Shown here one piece after another: positions 53,075-62,085 of a stretch of 64,000 nt of DNA; within the stretch, counting starts at the first letter, position 1; each line of letters opens with the position of its first letter. The DNA lies in assembly GCF_900230185.1 (NCBI RefSeq), contig NZ_OCSR01000002.1, positions 2,108,001-2,172,000 of the forward strand, given 5' to 3'. The notes beneath the pieces are model-generated. The model was not told where the DNA came from and did not search any database. It was given only the letters and a program-made list of their open reading frames with translations. The position numbers and the translations under genes were made by a program. This DNA is from Burkholderia sp. OK233. Its GTDB lineage: Bacteria > Pseudomonadota > Gammaproteobacteria > Burkholderiales > Burkholderiaceae.

Positions 53075-53103
53075 AATTTAGGCGTCGATAGTTTAGATGT
53101 CAA
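53075..53103 (-). promoter_or_regulatory. Promoter of the 2-aminobenzoate operon
   Basis: On the minus strand TTGACA (53098-53103), a 17-base spacer and TAAATT (53075-53080). It would give a leader of about 25-30 bases before ATG 53040. Confidence 0.65.
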
Positions 53104-53431
53104 GTAAATTGTGGGCGGGCTTGGAGCGTGGGCGCTGAGGCTGATCCGAAAGAATAAAGTCCGTCACGAGAGAATAAAGTCTGGCACGCACAGCGAACCC
53201 TGGTCCCATATAACGCCGGTGTCTCGTCGAACGGTATAGCGAAAGAGTCGTGGATGGTTCATTTCGCGACTCCACCGGAGCATTGTCGAGCGATGTAGAG
53301 AAGACTGAGAAGCTGGAAGAGATTTCGACGGTAGCTGGCCGAACAGGCGAGACAAGCAGCCTCGGATACGTTCTGCTCTGCCACCTTGCCGCCACCCGCA
53401 ACTGACTGCCCTCATCGACCGCGCACTGTCG
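53104..53431. other. Intergenic and decayed region with direct repeats
   Basis: The direct repeats AGAATAAAGTCCGTCACG (53151-53168) and AGAATAAAGTCTGGCACG (53171-53188) lie 20 bp apart, possibly a mobile-element end. From about 53342 the plus strand carries frame-shifted traces of the N-terminus of the TolC-family gene that follows (LPPPATD before 53404). No intact gene is present. Confidence 0.45.
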
Positions 53432-54658
53432 ATGTCTCCGACGATGGCGCTTGCGCGTCAACGTGTGGCACGAGCGCACGCGCAGGCAGAATTGGAGGTG
53501 GCGGCGGCTGGACCGCAGATCGACGCGAGTGGAACGATCGACCGCGAGCGTGTCTCGTCTCACGGATTCCTGAGCGCGTACGCGGGATCCCAGCCAACGA
53601 TCGGCGCGGATGGTCCTTGGTATACGACGGGGCTGGTCGGCTTCGACGGCGTTTGGGACCTGGACATCTGGGGACGGCACCGCGCGGAGATTGCGGCCGC
53701 CGTGGGGAACGAAAACGCACAAAAGGCGGAGCAAGCGGAAGTGGCGCTCGAGCTTTCGACGGATATAGCGCGAATCTACTACGCTGTACAAACCTACCGC
53801 TCGGCGATCGACTTGCTCAAGCAGCAAAGAGACGCGATTTCGATCGAAGTCGACGCGCACCGTTCGCGATTCGCGCGCGGACTCGAGCCCGACACGCCGG
53901 TCAAACAGGCGCAAGCCAGGCTTCTCTCGGTGGATCAGCAGATCGCGCAGACATCCGAGGACGTGGCAAGCGAGCAGGAGTCGCTGCGCGCGCTGATTGG
54001 CGCGGATTCTGGTGGACTCGACGAGGTGGCACCACGGCCTTTGCCGGTTGTTGCGACCAGCGTCCCGGCCAGTCTCGGTTTTCAGCTGCTTGCTCGCCGC
54101 CCCGATTTACAGGCCTTGCATTGGTATGTCATTGCCTCGCTAAGACGCGTGGACGCAGCAAAGGCGGTCTTCTATCCGGACTTCGACATCAAGGCGTTCT
54201 TCGGCTTCAACGCGTTGGATTTGTCGCAACTTTTTCTTCATCAAAGCCAGCAGATCAACATTGCACCGGGGCTTTACCTGCCTGTGTTCGACAGCGGCCG
54301 TCTGAATGCGTCGCTTGGCGGCGAGCGTGCATCGAGCAACGCCACCATTCTGCAATACAACCAGGCCGTCTTGAACGCCGTTCGGGACGTGGCGCAAAAC
54401 GGAAGCGCGCTGAAAGACCTGAGTGAGCGGACCACGATGCAGTGGAAAAAACTTCAGGACGTGCAGTTTGTTTTCGATAGCGCATCGGCTCGCTATGGGC
54501 GTGGACTGGCCGACAGGCCGCAGGTGGAGGAGGCGCGCGAGACGGCGATTCAGGAACAACTCGCCTTGCTTGAACTGACGGGCCAGGGTCTTCAGACGTC
54601 CATTGCGCTCACGAAGACGCTGGGCGGCGGTTATCATGCGACAATCGACGCGCAGTGA
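53432..54658 (+). pseudogene. Outer-membrane efflux (TolC/NodT-family) gene lacking its N-terminus
   Basis: 408 codons encode most of a NodT-type channel (GLVGFDGVWDLDIWGRHRAEI, LLARRPDLQALHW, NIAPGLYLPVFDSGRLNASL). The lipoprotein signal, lipobox and first helix are missing. The words QLTALIDRALSMSPT are in frame just before 53432, while the preceding PPPATD segment of the same protein is in another frame. A small deletion between them therefore destroyed the beginning. Without a signal peptide it cannot reach the outer membrane. No pump genes accompany it. Confidence 0.75.
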
Positions 54659-54945
54659 TCCGGCGCTGGCCTCGCGGGAGGTCAATCGAACATTCGTCTT
54701 TCGTGAGACCGTAGCCATCTGCGCAAGTCCCCTGTCGGCCACGAGCGGTTATTCGACCGAAGACGCGGATAGTCGCTCCAACGTCGCTACGGTTCGAATA
54801 ACGGACTTTCACGTCATTGGTCAACTGCACTAGTTTCCCGTTGCAGGACGGTCAGTGTGAACGCGTCGAAGCCCATGTGCGCCATCTTCGCGAGCGCCTC
54901 GTTGAGTGGCGCGCTCACGCGCTCATCCACGCATGATCGACCCCG

Positions 54946-55122
54946 ATGAACGGGGCGATCGGCACGGCGCAGCGCGGCGGCGAAGCCGTGAGACAGGTAA
55001 TCGACACGATGGAGCCCATTGGGCAAAGCCCCGACAAGTTCGTCGACATCATCGCCGTCATCGAAGGTATCGCATTTCAGACGAACATTCTTGCGTTGAA
55101 CGCAGCCGTTGAAGCGGCGCGT
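54946..55122 (+). pseudogene. Methyl-accepting chemotaxis protein fragment
   Basis: About 59 codons read [18 protein letters not shown] followed by [20 protein letters not shown] and AAVEAARA, the heart of an MCP signalling hairpin. Resemblance ends abruptly after EAARA at about 55122, where opposite-strand H-NS-like sequence begins. No transmembrane or sensor region is present upstream. Confidence 0.7.
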
Positions 55123-55230
55123 GCGGAAGTGATCGATGCTCTGGCCCGCCGCCACTGCGCGGTGCAGCCACTGGGGCATCTCGCCGAGACCCGTCCACGC
55201 GTTGCCGTACGCATCGCGATAGCGAATCAT
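55120..55230 (-). pseudogene. H-NS-like C-terminal fragment
   Basis: The minus frame from ATG 55230 reads [20 protein letters not shown] then [15 protein letters not shown], like the DNA-binding end of H-NS-family proteins (usual core TW.GRG..P.WL). It runs into the antisense of the MCP fragment without a stop, so the true end has been lost at the junction. Assignment is tentative. Confidence 0.4.
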
Positions 55231-55405
55231 CTGCTCATCCTCGCTTTCCAGTCTGTTTTCGGACTTCCCTCGCCTTCCCCCGTGTTCCCCTATACATACA
55301 TATGATTTTCTCGGCAGGGGTTTTTCCATAAGATGGGAACACCTGAGCGGCGGGCAAGACGACATCGTGCCGTCGTAACCGCATGTATGGCAGAGGATAA
55401 GTCGC

Positions 55406-55765
55406 TTGCATACCCATCCGATCGTTTCCATCATCGACGACGACGAATCCGTCCGCATCGCCACATCGAGCCTGGTTCGTTCACTGGGTTGGGACGTCCG
55501 GCTCTATGCGTCCGCCGAAGATTTCCTCGATTCCGGCCAGATCAGCGATGTCGCGTGCATCATCTCCGATGTGCAGATGCCTGGCATGACTGGGCTCGAG
55601 ATGCAGCGGCGCCTGCTCGACGGCGGCATTATGCTGCCGATTATCTTTATCTCCGCTTTCGCATCGGAAACGGTGCGTCGCCAGGCGCTGGACAGCGGAG
55701 CGATGTGCGTGCTGAGTAAACCTGTCGATGGCACGGCCGTGTCGCGTTGCCTCGAAAGGCTCTAG
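55406..55765 (+). CDS. Stand-alone receiver-domain protein (FixJ/NodW-like receiver)
   Basis: 119 residues starting at TTG 55406 with SD agagga. It is a single receiver domain: acidic pair IIDDDESVR, phospho-accepting Asp in IISDVQMPGMTG (about residue 54), Thr/Ser position FISAFAS and the Lys in LSKPVDG. There is no output domain. It may act as a phosphate sink or as a competitor for the FixL-like kinase encoded downstream. A terminator follows at 55791. Confidence 0.8.
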   Translation: MHTHPIVSIIDDDESVRIATSSLVRSLGWDVRLYASAEDFLDSGQISDVACIISDVQMPGMTGLEMQRRLLDGGIMLPIIFISAFASETVRRQALDSGAMCVLSKPVDGTAVSRCLERL

Positions 55766-55790
55766 GCCGAAGGCGGCGAGCTTCATTGAA

Positions 55791-55813
55791 GCCCGCTCGC
55801 AGCGGGCCTTAAT
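55791..55813 (+). terminator. Intrinsic terminator-like hairpin after the receiver gene
   Basis: GCCCGCT (55791-55797), loop CGC and AGCGGGC (55801-55807), followed by CTTAATTATT. The stem is strong but the tail only moderately T-rich. Confidence 0.65.
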
Positions 55814-56012
55814 TATTGGATATTGGAAGATTCGGATAAAATAAGTACCGGATTAAATGGGTCGGCATCCTGCATGTCTGACTTTGATGTGCCGTTCTTG
55901 CGGCACGAGACAGGGTTCCGGTACTCGTCAACGAACGTTTGCCTCGAATGCCTATGCCAACATCGCGCCGTCTGGTCCCCCTCCTGCCCGCGCGGCGCGC
56001 TGAATCGTCGAC

Positions 56013-58214
56013 ATGATATTCCGCTCACGCACCGACGAACCGATGCAGCATGACGCACGCCTGCCGTGCGTTCTCGCGGCCGCCATCGCGCTGGTCGTAT
56101 TCCTGCTCGACGCGCTGATGCCACACGATAACGCGATTGCAGTGCTGTATGTGGTCGTGGTTCTGCTCGTCGCATCGACAGGGTCGCGGCCTGCTGCGAT
56201 CCTCACCGCATGGAGCTGCGTGGCGCTCACGTTGATCGCGTTTGTGATGTCGCATCACGGGCACTACCCGAGCGGCGCGATTGAGCGATGTGTCGTCAGC
56301 CTGCTCGCCATCGCCACGACGTCGGTGCTGGCGTTGCGCAATCAGAAGAACACCGCGACGCTGCAGGAGCAACTGCAGTTGCTCGATCTGACGCATGACG
56401 CAATCGTCGTGTACGACATGAACGATCTGATCACGTTCTGGAATCACGGCGCGGAAGAACTCTACGGATGGACCGCGCACCAGGCGATCGGCCAGCCGAT
56501 TCACGAGTTGACGCAAACCCACTCGTCAGTCTCACTCGACGAGATTCGCAGCGAGCTGTTGCGTTCGGGGCGCTGGCAAGGCGAATTACAGCGCGTGCGC
56601 AATGACGGCACCACCGTCATCATTTCGAGCCGCTGGGCGCTGTGGCGCGATGCGAAGGGTAAACCGTGCGCCGTGCTCGCGACCAACAACGACATCACCG
56701 TTCGCAAGCAGATGGAAGTGGAATTGCAGCGGCAGCAGGACGAATTGCGCGCGACCATCGATGCAATTCCTGGGATGGTCTGGAGTTCGTCGAGCGACGG
56801 GCGCCTGAGCTTCATCAACCGGCGCTGGAACGAACTGGGCGTGACGCTTGCCGAAAATGGTGGCGATATCTGGAGCTCGATCGTTCATCCCGACGACCAC
56901 CCCGCGGCGCGGCACGCCTGGCACGAAGCCATTGCAACGGGCGCGTCGTTCGATAACGTCTTGCGCATCCGGCGCAGCGATGGGGTGTACCGATGGATGC
57001 ATATCGGCGCGGAACCGCTGCGCGATAACGCCGGTAACATTTTGCGCTGGTACGGCGTGAACACCGATATCGAAGAACTCAAGCAGGCGAAGCAGGCGCT
57101 CGAGCGCAGCGAAGCGTTCCTGTCCGACGCGCAACGCCTGAGCCGCACGGGCAGTATCGCGACGCAACTGCCGGGCGGTGAAATGTCGTGGTCCGACGAG
57201 GTGTACCGGATCTTCGACTACTCGCAGGACGTCACGCCCACTATCGATCTGATCCTCGCGCGTACGCATCCCGACGACATCGCGCTCGTCAGGCAAGCGT
57301 ATGAAAGCAGCGTCGCGGGGGAGCCGTTTATCGACGTCGAACATCGCCTTGCAATGCCGGATGGCAGTGTCAAATACGTGCACTATGTCGCGCGTCTTGC
57401 AGCACCGCAGTCGGCGGATACCGAGTACGTTGGTGCGTTGATGGACGTGACGGAGAGACAGGTCGCGCAGGAGGCGCTCGACCGCTCGACAGCGGAACTC
57501 GCGCACGTGACGCGCGTGACGATGCTCGGCGAACTGGCCGCGTCGATCGCGCACGAAGTCACACAGCCGCTTGCCGCCATCGTCACCTGCGGCGACGCCG
57601 CGCTGCGCTGGCTGAATCGCCCGCAACCGGATCTGACGGAAGTCGGGCAGTCGATTAACCAGATGATTCGCGACGCCAAGCGCGCCAGCGAAGTGATTCG
57701 CCAGATACGGTCGATGGCGCAAAAGCGCGATCCGAGTCAGGCTATACTCGATCTGAACGCTGTAGTGAGAGAATCGATCGAACTGGTGCGACGCGAACTG
57801 GATGGGCACCGTGTCGAAGTGGATGCCGATTACGCGTGTCCGCCGCCGCAGGTGTGTGCCGACCGGGTGCAGTTGCAGCAGGTCGTCATCAACCTCGTGA
57901 TGAACGGCATGCAGGCGATGTCGGGCATCACGGGACGGCCGCGGAAATTGCGGATCCGCACGCACCGCTTCGATGCGCGGCATGCCCAAGTGATCATAGA
58001 AGACTCCGGCATGGGCATCAGCGAAGAGAACGCCGGGCGGCTTTTCAACGCATTCTTTACGACGAAGGCGGAAGGCATGGGAATGGGACTGTCGATCTGC
58101 CGCTCGATTGTCGAGGCGCACGGTGGCCGGATCTGGGCGGAATCACAAGAGGGAAGGGGTGCCGTGCTGCAGTTCATTCTGCCGCTCGATGAGGGAACCT
58201 GCCATGAGCAGTGA
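56013..58214 (+). CDS. FixL-like PAS sensor histidine kinase
   Basis: 733 residues. The N-terminal part (about 15-115) holds four hydrophobic segments (ARLPCVLAAAIALVVFLLDAL onward). Three PAS/PAC units follow at about 120-235, 240-355 and 360-490 (YDMNDLITFWNHGAEELYGW; SFINRRWNELG; WSDEVYRIFDYS). The kinase core has AASIAHEVTQPLAAIVTCGD (H-box), NLVMNGMQAM (N-box) and GMGMGLSICRSIVEAHGGRIW. No FixL haem-binding pattern is certain. ATG 56013 has a weak SD, and ATG 56043 is possible. It overlaps the downstream response regulator by 11 bases, so the pair is coupled. Confidence 0.88.
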   Translation: MIFRSRTDEPMQHDARLPCVLAAAIALVVFLLDALMPHDNAIAVLYVVVVLLVASTGSRPAAILTAWSCVALTLIAFVMSHHGHYPSGAIERCVVSLLAIATTSVLALRNQKNTATLQEQLQLLDLTHDAIVVYDMNDLITFWNHGAEELYGWTAHQAIGQPIHELTQTHSSVSLDEIRSELLRSGRWQGELQRVRNDGTTVIISSRWALWRDAKGKPCAVLATNNDITVRKQMEVELQRQQDELRATIDAIPGMVWSSSSDGRLSFINRRWNELGVTLAENGGDIWSSIVHPDDHPAARHAWHEAIATGASFDNVLRIRRSDGVYRWMHIGAEPLRDNAGNILRWYGVNTDIEELKQAKQALERSEAFLSDAQRLSRTGSIATQLPGGEMSWSDEVYRIFDYSQDVTPTIDLILARTHPDDIALVRQAYESSVAGEPFIDVEHRLAMPDGSVKYVHYVARLAAPQSADTEYVGALMDVTERQVAQEALDRSTAELAHVTRVTMLGELAASIAHEVTQPLAAIVTCGDAALRWLNRPQPDLTEVGQSINQMIRDAKRASEVIRQIRSMAQKRDPSQAILDLNAVVRESIELVRRELDGHRVEVDADYACPPPQVCADRVQLQQVVINLVMNGMQAMSGITGRPRKLRIRTHRFDARHAQVIIEDSGMGISEENAGRLFNAFFTTKAEGMGMGLSICRSIVEAHGGRIWAESQEGRGAVLQFILPLDEGTCHEQ

Positions 58215-58878
58215 AACGGGCGACGCCGCGAGTAACTCGATTGTCTATGTCGTCGACGACGATGAGTCGATGCGTGAAGCGGTCAGCAGGTTGCTGCGCT
58301 CGGTGGGCTTGCGGGTCGAAGTGTTCGCGTCCGCACATGAATTTCTTGCGTTCCAGATGCCGGATGTACCGAGCTGTCTGATTCTGGATGTGCGGCTCAA
58401 AGGGCAGAGTGGCCTCGCCGTGCAGGAACAGATTGCGACGGGCGAACTGCGTGTGCCGATTATTTTCATGACCGCGCATGGCGATATTGCCATGTCGGTC
58501 AAGGCGATGAAGGCCGGCGCGATGGACTTCCTCGCGAAGCCATTTCGCGACCAGGACATGCTGGACGCCGTGGCGAGTGCCCTCGGCAAGGACGAAGAAC
58601 GGCGCGAAGCGGACCGCTCTGTCGCGGATCTGCGCCGCCGCTACGAGTCGCTCACGCCGCGCGAGCGCGAAGTGATGGCCTTTGTCGCGAGCGGCTTGAT
58701 GAACAAGCAGATCGCCGCCGAAATGAACCTGAGTGAAATCACGGTGAAGATTCACCGCGGTAATGGGATGAAGAAGATGGAGTCGCGCTCGCTTGCCGAT
58801 TTCGTGCTGAAGGCGGAAGCACTCGGCGTCAAATCGTCACAAGGCACCACTACGCCGCCGCGCGTTCAGCGCGGCTGA
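58204..58878 (+). CDS. LuxR/FixJ-family response regulator
   Basis: 224 residues. The receiver (about 10-125) has VVDDDESMREAV, phospho-accepting Asp in LILDVRLKGQSG, FMTAHGDIAMSVKAMKAGAMDFLAKPF. The LuxR HTH (about 150-210) shows LTPREREVMAFVASGLMNKQIAAEM followed by EITVKIHRGNGMKKM. This pattern is that of FixJ/NodW/TodT-like regulators. The start lies inside the kinase gene. A terminator follows at 58903. Targets are unknown; the AraC gene at 59169 is next. Confidence 0.9.
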   Translation: MSSETGDAASNSIVYVVDDDESMREAVSRLLRSVGLRVEVFASAHEFLAFQMPDVPSCLILDVRLKGQSGLAVQEQIATGELRVPIIFMTAHGDIAMSVKAMKAGAMDFLAKPFRDQDMLDAVASALGKDEERREADRSVADLRRRYESLTPREREVMAFVASGLMNKQIAAEMNLSEITVKIHRGNGMKKMESRSLADFVLKAEALGVKSSQGTTTPPRVQRG

Positions 58879-58902
58879 ACCGCGCGGGCATCTTTGCCTC
58901 CC

Positions 58903-58935
58903 GAACGGCGAAAATCGGATCGCCGTTCGTTTCTC
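58903..58935 (+). terminator. Intrinsic terminator after the response regulator
   Basis: GAACGGCG (58903-58910) pairs with CGCCGTTC (58921-58928), followed by GTTTCTC. The stem extends by an A-T pair on the loop side. Confidence 0.65.
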
Positions 58936-59168
58936 CCTTGAATTCCTCTCAATGTGACGCCCCCGTGCGCGAACGGGCGCCGTCGCGCGGCTATTGCATC
59001 TGCGCATTTCCCGTCCGCATTAAACCTTCATATAGGTTGACTCACCCATTCGACGCCGTAGGCAACCGTATGTACGGCTAGGCGCGCGAGCTCCGTTTGA
59101 TTAACTTTGAGTCATCGCGGTGCCGGTGTTTCGACCGCAGGCAGATCACTCTATCGGACGGACATATC

Positions 59169-60128
59169 ATGACCAGCTCGCTGCTCTCGTATCCTGAACC
59201 CGGTGCCGACATTGCGCCGCAGCGCATCGCCAGCTCAATCGACACCGAAGATCAATGGCGCAGCCTGCGGGCGCATCATGCGCAGTCGCACCGGCAGCAG
59301 GGCAATGTGCTGGTGTCGCGCTGGACGCGCAACATCACTACGCCGCTCGAAGTCGTCAATCACGGCAACGAGTCCGATCACTGCATCGGCCTGGCTCTGA
59401 AATGCGCGTTGCTGACCTTCAATCACGCGGGCCGCAGGCTCATGCAAGGGCGGGTGACTGCGGGCGCGGTTCAGGTCACGGCGCCCGCCGTGCCCGTCAG
59501 CGCTGTTTTCGAGTCGCCCGTCGACGTGCTGCATCTGTTCGCGTCGCAGCAAGTTCTCGCGGAGTGCTACGAAGATCTGTTCCAGCGTCCGCATGCGGGC
59601 GACATCGTGCTTGGCGACCCGAAGCTGATCCGCGATCCCGCACTGGATCGGCTTGGTCAGGCGCTAGTCGTGTCACGGACCGACGCCGCCGCGTTGGACA
59701 AGGTCTTCACTGAAAGTGTCAGTCTCGCCATCGTGTCGCGCATCGTCGCGCGTCAATTCACTGCTTCGAACACGCAGAACCGCGAAGGAGCCGCGTTGCC
59801 GCAGTGGCGCATGAATCGCGTGATCGAGTACATCGACGCGCATCTGTCCGAGGCGATCGGCCTCGCCGACATTGCCGCGAGCGCCGGTTTCACCCGCATG
59901 CATTTCGCCACGCAATTCCGGCGCGCGACGGGCTTGCGTCCGCATGAATACCTGCTGCGCCGCCGGATCGAACACGCACAGCATCTGTTGTTGAGCTCGA
60001 AGCACAACGTCTTCGATGTCGCGCTCAGCTGCGGCTTTCGCTCGCAAGCGCATTTCACCACTGTGTTCAAACGCTTTGTCGGCGAGACGCCCTACTGCTG
60101 GAGGATGAAAGCGAATGGCGCTCAATAA
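59169..60128 (+). CDS. AraC-family transcriptional regulator
   Basis: 319 residues from ATG 59169; upstream in-frame codons have no start signal. The N-terminal region (about 1-200) resembles the variable sensor part of AraC regulators (ITTPLEVVNHGNESDHCIGLALK). The C-terminal HTH pair lies at about 215-312 (LADIAASAGFTRMHFATQFRRATG, DVALSCGFRSQAHFTTVFKRFVGETP). It lies 290 bp after the FixJ-like gene beyond a terminator. A 40-codon ORF overlaps its end. Confidence 0.85.
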   Translation: MTSSLLSYPEPGADIAPQRIASSIDTEDQWRSLRAHHAQSHRQQGNVLVSRWTRNITTPLEVVNHGNESDHCIGLALKCALLTFNHAGRRLMQGRVTAGAVQVTAPAVPVSAVFESPVDVLHLFASQQVLAECYEDLFQRPHAGDIVLGDPKLIRDPALDRLGQALVVSRTDAAALDKVFTESVSLAIVSRIVARQFTASNTQNREGAALPQWRMNRVIEYIDAHLSEAIGLADIAASAGFTRMHFATQFRRATGLRPHEYLLRRRIEHAQHLLLSSKHNVFDVALSCGFRSQAHFTTVFKRFVGETPYCWRMKANGAQ

Positions 60129-60237
60129 GCAGGTTCATTTGTTTCTCGCGATCAGCGAGGCGTTTCTGAAGCACACCGGCAATTCATTATCCATCGACGA
60201 TAGCCGCGAAGCCGACGAAATCCCTGTGACGGCCTAA
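60115..60237 (+). CDS. Small ORF (40 aa) overlapping the AraC gene end
   Basis: ATG 60115 overlaps the AraC stop (60126-60128) by 14 bases in another frame, with SD ggagg about 10 bases upstream inside the AraC gene. The product, beginning MALNKQVHLFLAISEAFLKH and ending READEIPVTA, has an amphipathic N-terminal helix and an acidic tail. The coupling signal and sensible composition support translation, but no family is recognised. Confidence 0.45.
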   Translation: MALNKQVHLFLAISEAFLKHTGNSLSIDDSREADEIPVTA

Positions 60238-60333
60238 GCGCACGGCGAAGCGGTCTGTGAATACCTCAACGCGCTGCGATAGATCCCCGTACAAAGCCAT
60301 TCAATCAGGTAACTCTTCAACAGGAGTCGCGAT

Positions 60334-60729
60334 ATGCTGGCAAACGCAAATTTCATCGATCCGTGGATGCAAACCATTGGCCTGCTGTCCGTGCCTGCGA
60401 GCGAGTCGAAAGACCGCGGCAGTGGGCTGAATGAACACAACGGGGCGCGTCACGTGGACGACACGGCGCTTCACTGCGTCACGGTGAGCTTGCTGGACCG
60501 GCCGACGTCTTCGACGGCGACGATCTCCTGGCGCGACTCGACGCGCTGCTGCTATGGCGACCAGGTGTGGTCCGCGTCGTGGGCTCGCACCGAGGGCGTC
60601 TGCGCGATGAGCGGGCGCCCGATTCGTCGCGGCGACGCGGTGTACACGCCGCGTCCCTGCCGGCGTGCGCCGCGCAATGCCGGTGCAATGATCCTGACGT
60701 CCGCTCTCGACGATGCAACGGAAACCTGA
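60334..60729 (+). CDS. DUF3331-type protein
   Basis: 131 residues starting at ATG 60334 with SD aggag. The core (about residues 45-125) reads VTVSLLDRPTSSTATISWRD, GDQVWSASWARTEGVCAMSG, IRRGDAVYTPRP and AMILTSALD, which matches the Burkholderia-rich DUF3331 family as I remember it. Its cysteines (CCYGDQ, GVCAMSG, PCRRAP) are partly conserved and could bind a metal. Function unknown. The order AraC, small ORF, DUF3331 on one strand may be an operon. Confidence 0.72.
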   Translation: MLANANFIDPWMQTIGLLSVPASESKDRGSGLNEHNGARHVDDTALHCVTVSLLDRPTSSTATISWRDSTRCCYGDQVWSASWARTEGVCAMSGRPIRRGDAVYTPRPCRRAPRNAGAMILTSALDDATET

Positions 60730-60810
60730 TTTCGCTTCTTTCTCGCACGGCTTGCGCGGGCTGGCCGTCGTCGTCCGCACCAGCGTTGCCTCGGCATCCG
60801 GTCGAGAATA

Positions 60811-60838
60811 AAAAAAGCGCCGCTCATCCGAGCGGCGC
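60811..60838 (-). terminator. Intrinsic terminator for the minus-strand gene at 60925
   Basis: GCGCCGCTC (60817-60825), loop ATCC and GAGCGGCGC (60830-60838). The adjoining A-run (60811-60816 and just before) becomes a T-run on the minus strand. The stem is perfect over 9 bp. Confidence 0.85.
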
Positions 60839-60924
60839 CGATCGAACCTCAAAACTCACACACAGCGGTACGCTTCTGCAAGATGCGTTTCAATTCGCGC
60901 CATCAACGCCGACACGCCGCACCA

Positions 60925-61275
60925 TTACGTCCAGTACTTGAAATCCGTAATCGTCCGCTGATAGCCGGGCGTATGACGTGGCGCGCGCGCATTGGCGTCC
61001 GCGCGGTGGCTGCTCTCCTGCCACGAATGAACCGACGATTGCGCATGCGCGGACTCCGAAGCGGAAGTGTGCAGCGGTTCCGGCAGGTCGGTAACTTGCG
61101 CAGGCTCCCGGTTATCTGTGGCGATGCGTTCGAGCGGCAGCTGAACGTCCGTTCCGACAGTCATGAACGCCCGCATCAGGCCGGGTGCCGGCAGCATGCA
61201 CGATGCGCCGATCGTCAGACAAACGGCTGCGGCGACGTAGCCGGTTCGGACCCACGGAAATCTGATCGCGTTCAT
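60925..61275 (-). CDS. Exported or membrane-anchored small protein of unknown function
   Basis: About 116 residues from ATG 61275 with SD gagag; the ORF opening at 61308 has no start signal. Residues about 10-30 (VAAAVCLTIGASCMLPAPGLM) form one hydrophobic segment, a signal peptide or anchor. The remainder is polar and rich in His, Ser, Glu and Gln, ending YQRTITDFKYWT. A strong terminator follows at 60811-60838. No family recognised. Confidence 0.6.
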   Translation of the reverse strand: MNAIRFPWVRTGYVAAAVCLTIGASCMLPAPGLMRAFMTVGTDVQLPLERIATDNREPAQVTDLPEPLHTSASESAHAQSSVHSWQESSHRADANARAPRHTPGYQRTITDFKYWT

Positions 61276-61602
61276 CGTGCGCTCTCCGCAGTGCGCTCTG
61301 GAACACATGCAGGGCGCGCAAGGATGTGATTGGACATGAGATCGAGTATCGCCGTGCGAACCGGTCCTTTCTTTCGCACTAGCACGCCGCCTTGTCTAAT
61401 CGCACCCGCATGAGCCGATAGTTTAAAAAACAACCCGGAACGCGCGGCGATCCGGCAAAGCGCCGGTCGTCGTACGGACAACATTTCTACCAACAACTTC
61501 AAGTTTCCGTGCATTTCGGAAAGCGCTGTTCTATTCCAGCTGCGAATGCTTGTATCCGGACGGCATGCGAGCCGCAATCGAATCATTTACAAGGAGATTG
61601 CT
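61276..61602. other. Intergenic region between divergent genes
   Basis: This 327-bp gap separates the small exported protein (-) from the truncated oxidase gene (+). It has an AT-rich patch near 61420-61432 (GTTTAAAAAACAA) that could be part of a promoter. I see no clear operator, RNA gene or further ORF. Confidence 0.4.
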
Positions 61603-61758
61603 ATGTCAGTAGTTCGCGAAGGAGCGGTGGTCCGGCCAGAGCAATCGAACAGCGCTCATCAGCCATTGGTTGCCCGCCTGAAAGGCATCGTGGGCGACAA
61701 GTACGTTCTAACCAACGACGCCGCGACACGTCGCTATCGCCCCCCCAAAAAAGCTTAA
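61603..61758 (+). pseudogene. FAD-linked oxidase (GlcD/D-lactate dehydrogenase family), N-terminal remnant
   Basis: ATG 61603 has a good SD (aaggag). The 51 codons end LVARLKGIVGDKYVLTNDAA and TRRYR, which is the first conserved segment of FAD-binding_4 oxidases (usual next residues ..TGFRFG). The reading then breaks into PPKKA and stops at 61756-61758. The rest of the gene is gone, and downstream sequence belongs to a transporter. Confidence 0.65.
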
Positions 61759-61815
61759 ACCCCGGTATCGGGCAAACCTCGAAGTTCGCAAACTACCGAG
61801 AATCGGCAGCTTGAC

Positions 61816-62043
61816 CGACAGAGAATAGTGGGCGCGGGGCTGGGACCGTTTTCGTTCAGCAAACTGCTGGTCATGCTCAACGGTTACGACGCGGTCCTGT
61901 TGATCAACGCCGTGATGGTCGTCGCAGGCGCGGGCGTGCTGCTTCTGCTCGGCGGCTATCCCCGCTTTGCCGGTGCGGCCGATGAGGCGCGACCCACTGG
62001 CGGTCGTCTGTTTCAGACCAAAGCATCGGGCGAAGCGAAGTAA
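61816..62043 (+). pseudogene. MFS transporter, C-terminal remnant
   Basis: The open stretch encodes IVGAGLGPFSFSKLLVMLNG, then a final membrane helix (AVLLINAVMVVAGAGVLLLLGG) and a polar tail to TAA 62041-62043, as at the end of an MFS carrier. No upstream helices exist. Together with the oxidase stub this implies a deletion of several kilobases that joined two genes. Confidence 0.6.
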
Positions 62044-62085
62044 AGGGAAGTTGAGCTTGGCCAGTTATCTGTAATAGGAGTTTCT

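Noticed and set aside
53151-53188. Repeated AATAAAGTC units as a CRISPR-like or iteron array
   Set aside because: Only two copies 20 bp apart are present, too few for either. A mobile-element scar is more likely.
53093-53914. 273-codon minus-strand ORF opposite the TolC-family pseudogene
   Set aside because: No recognisable domain and it overlaps a clear efflux-channel sequence. Composition is typical of a shadow frame.
56586-58121. 511-codon minus-strand ORF opposite the FixL-like kinase
   Set aside because: Arg/His-rich composition without motifs. The plus strand has intact PAS and kinase motifs throughout.
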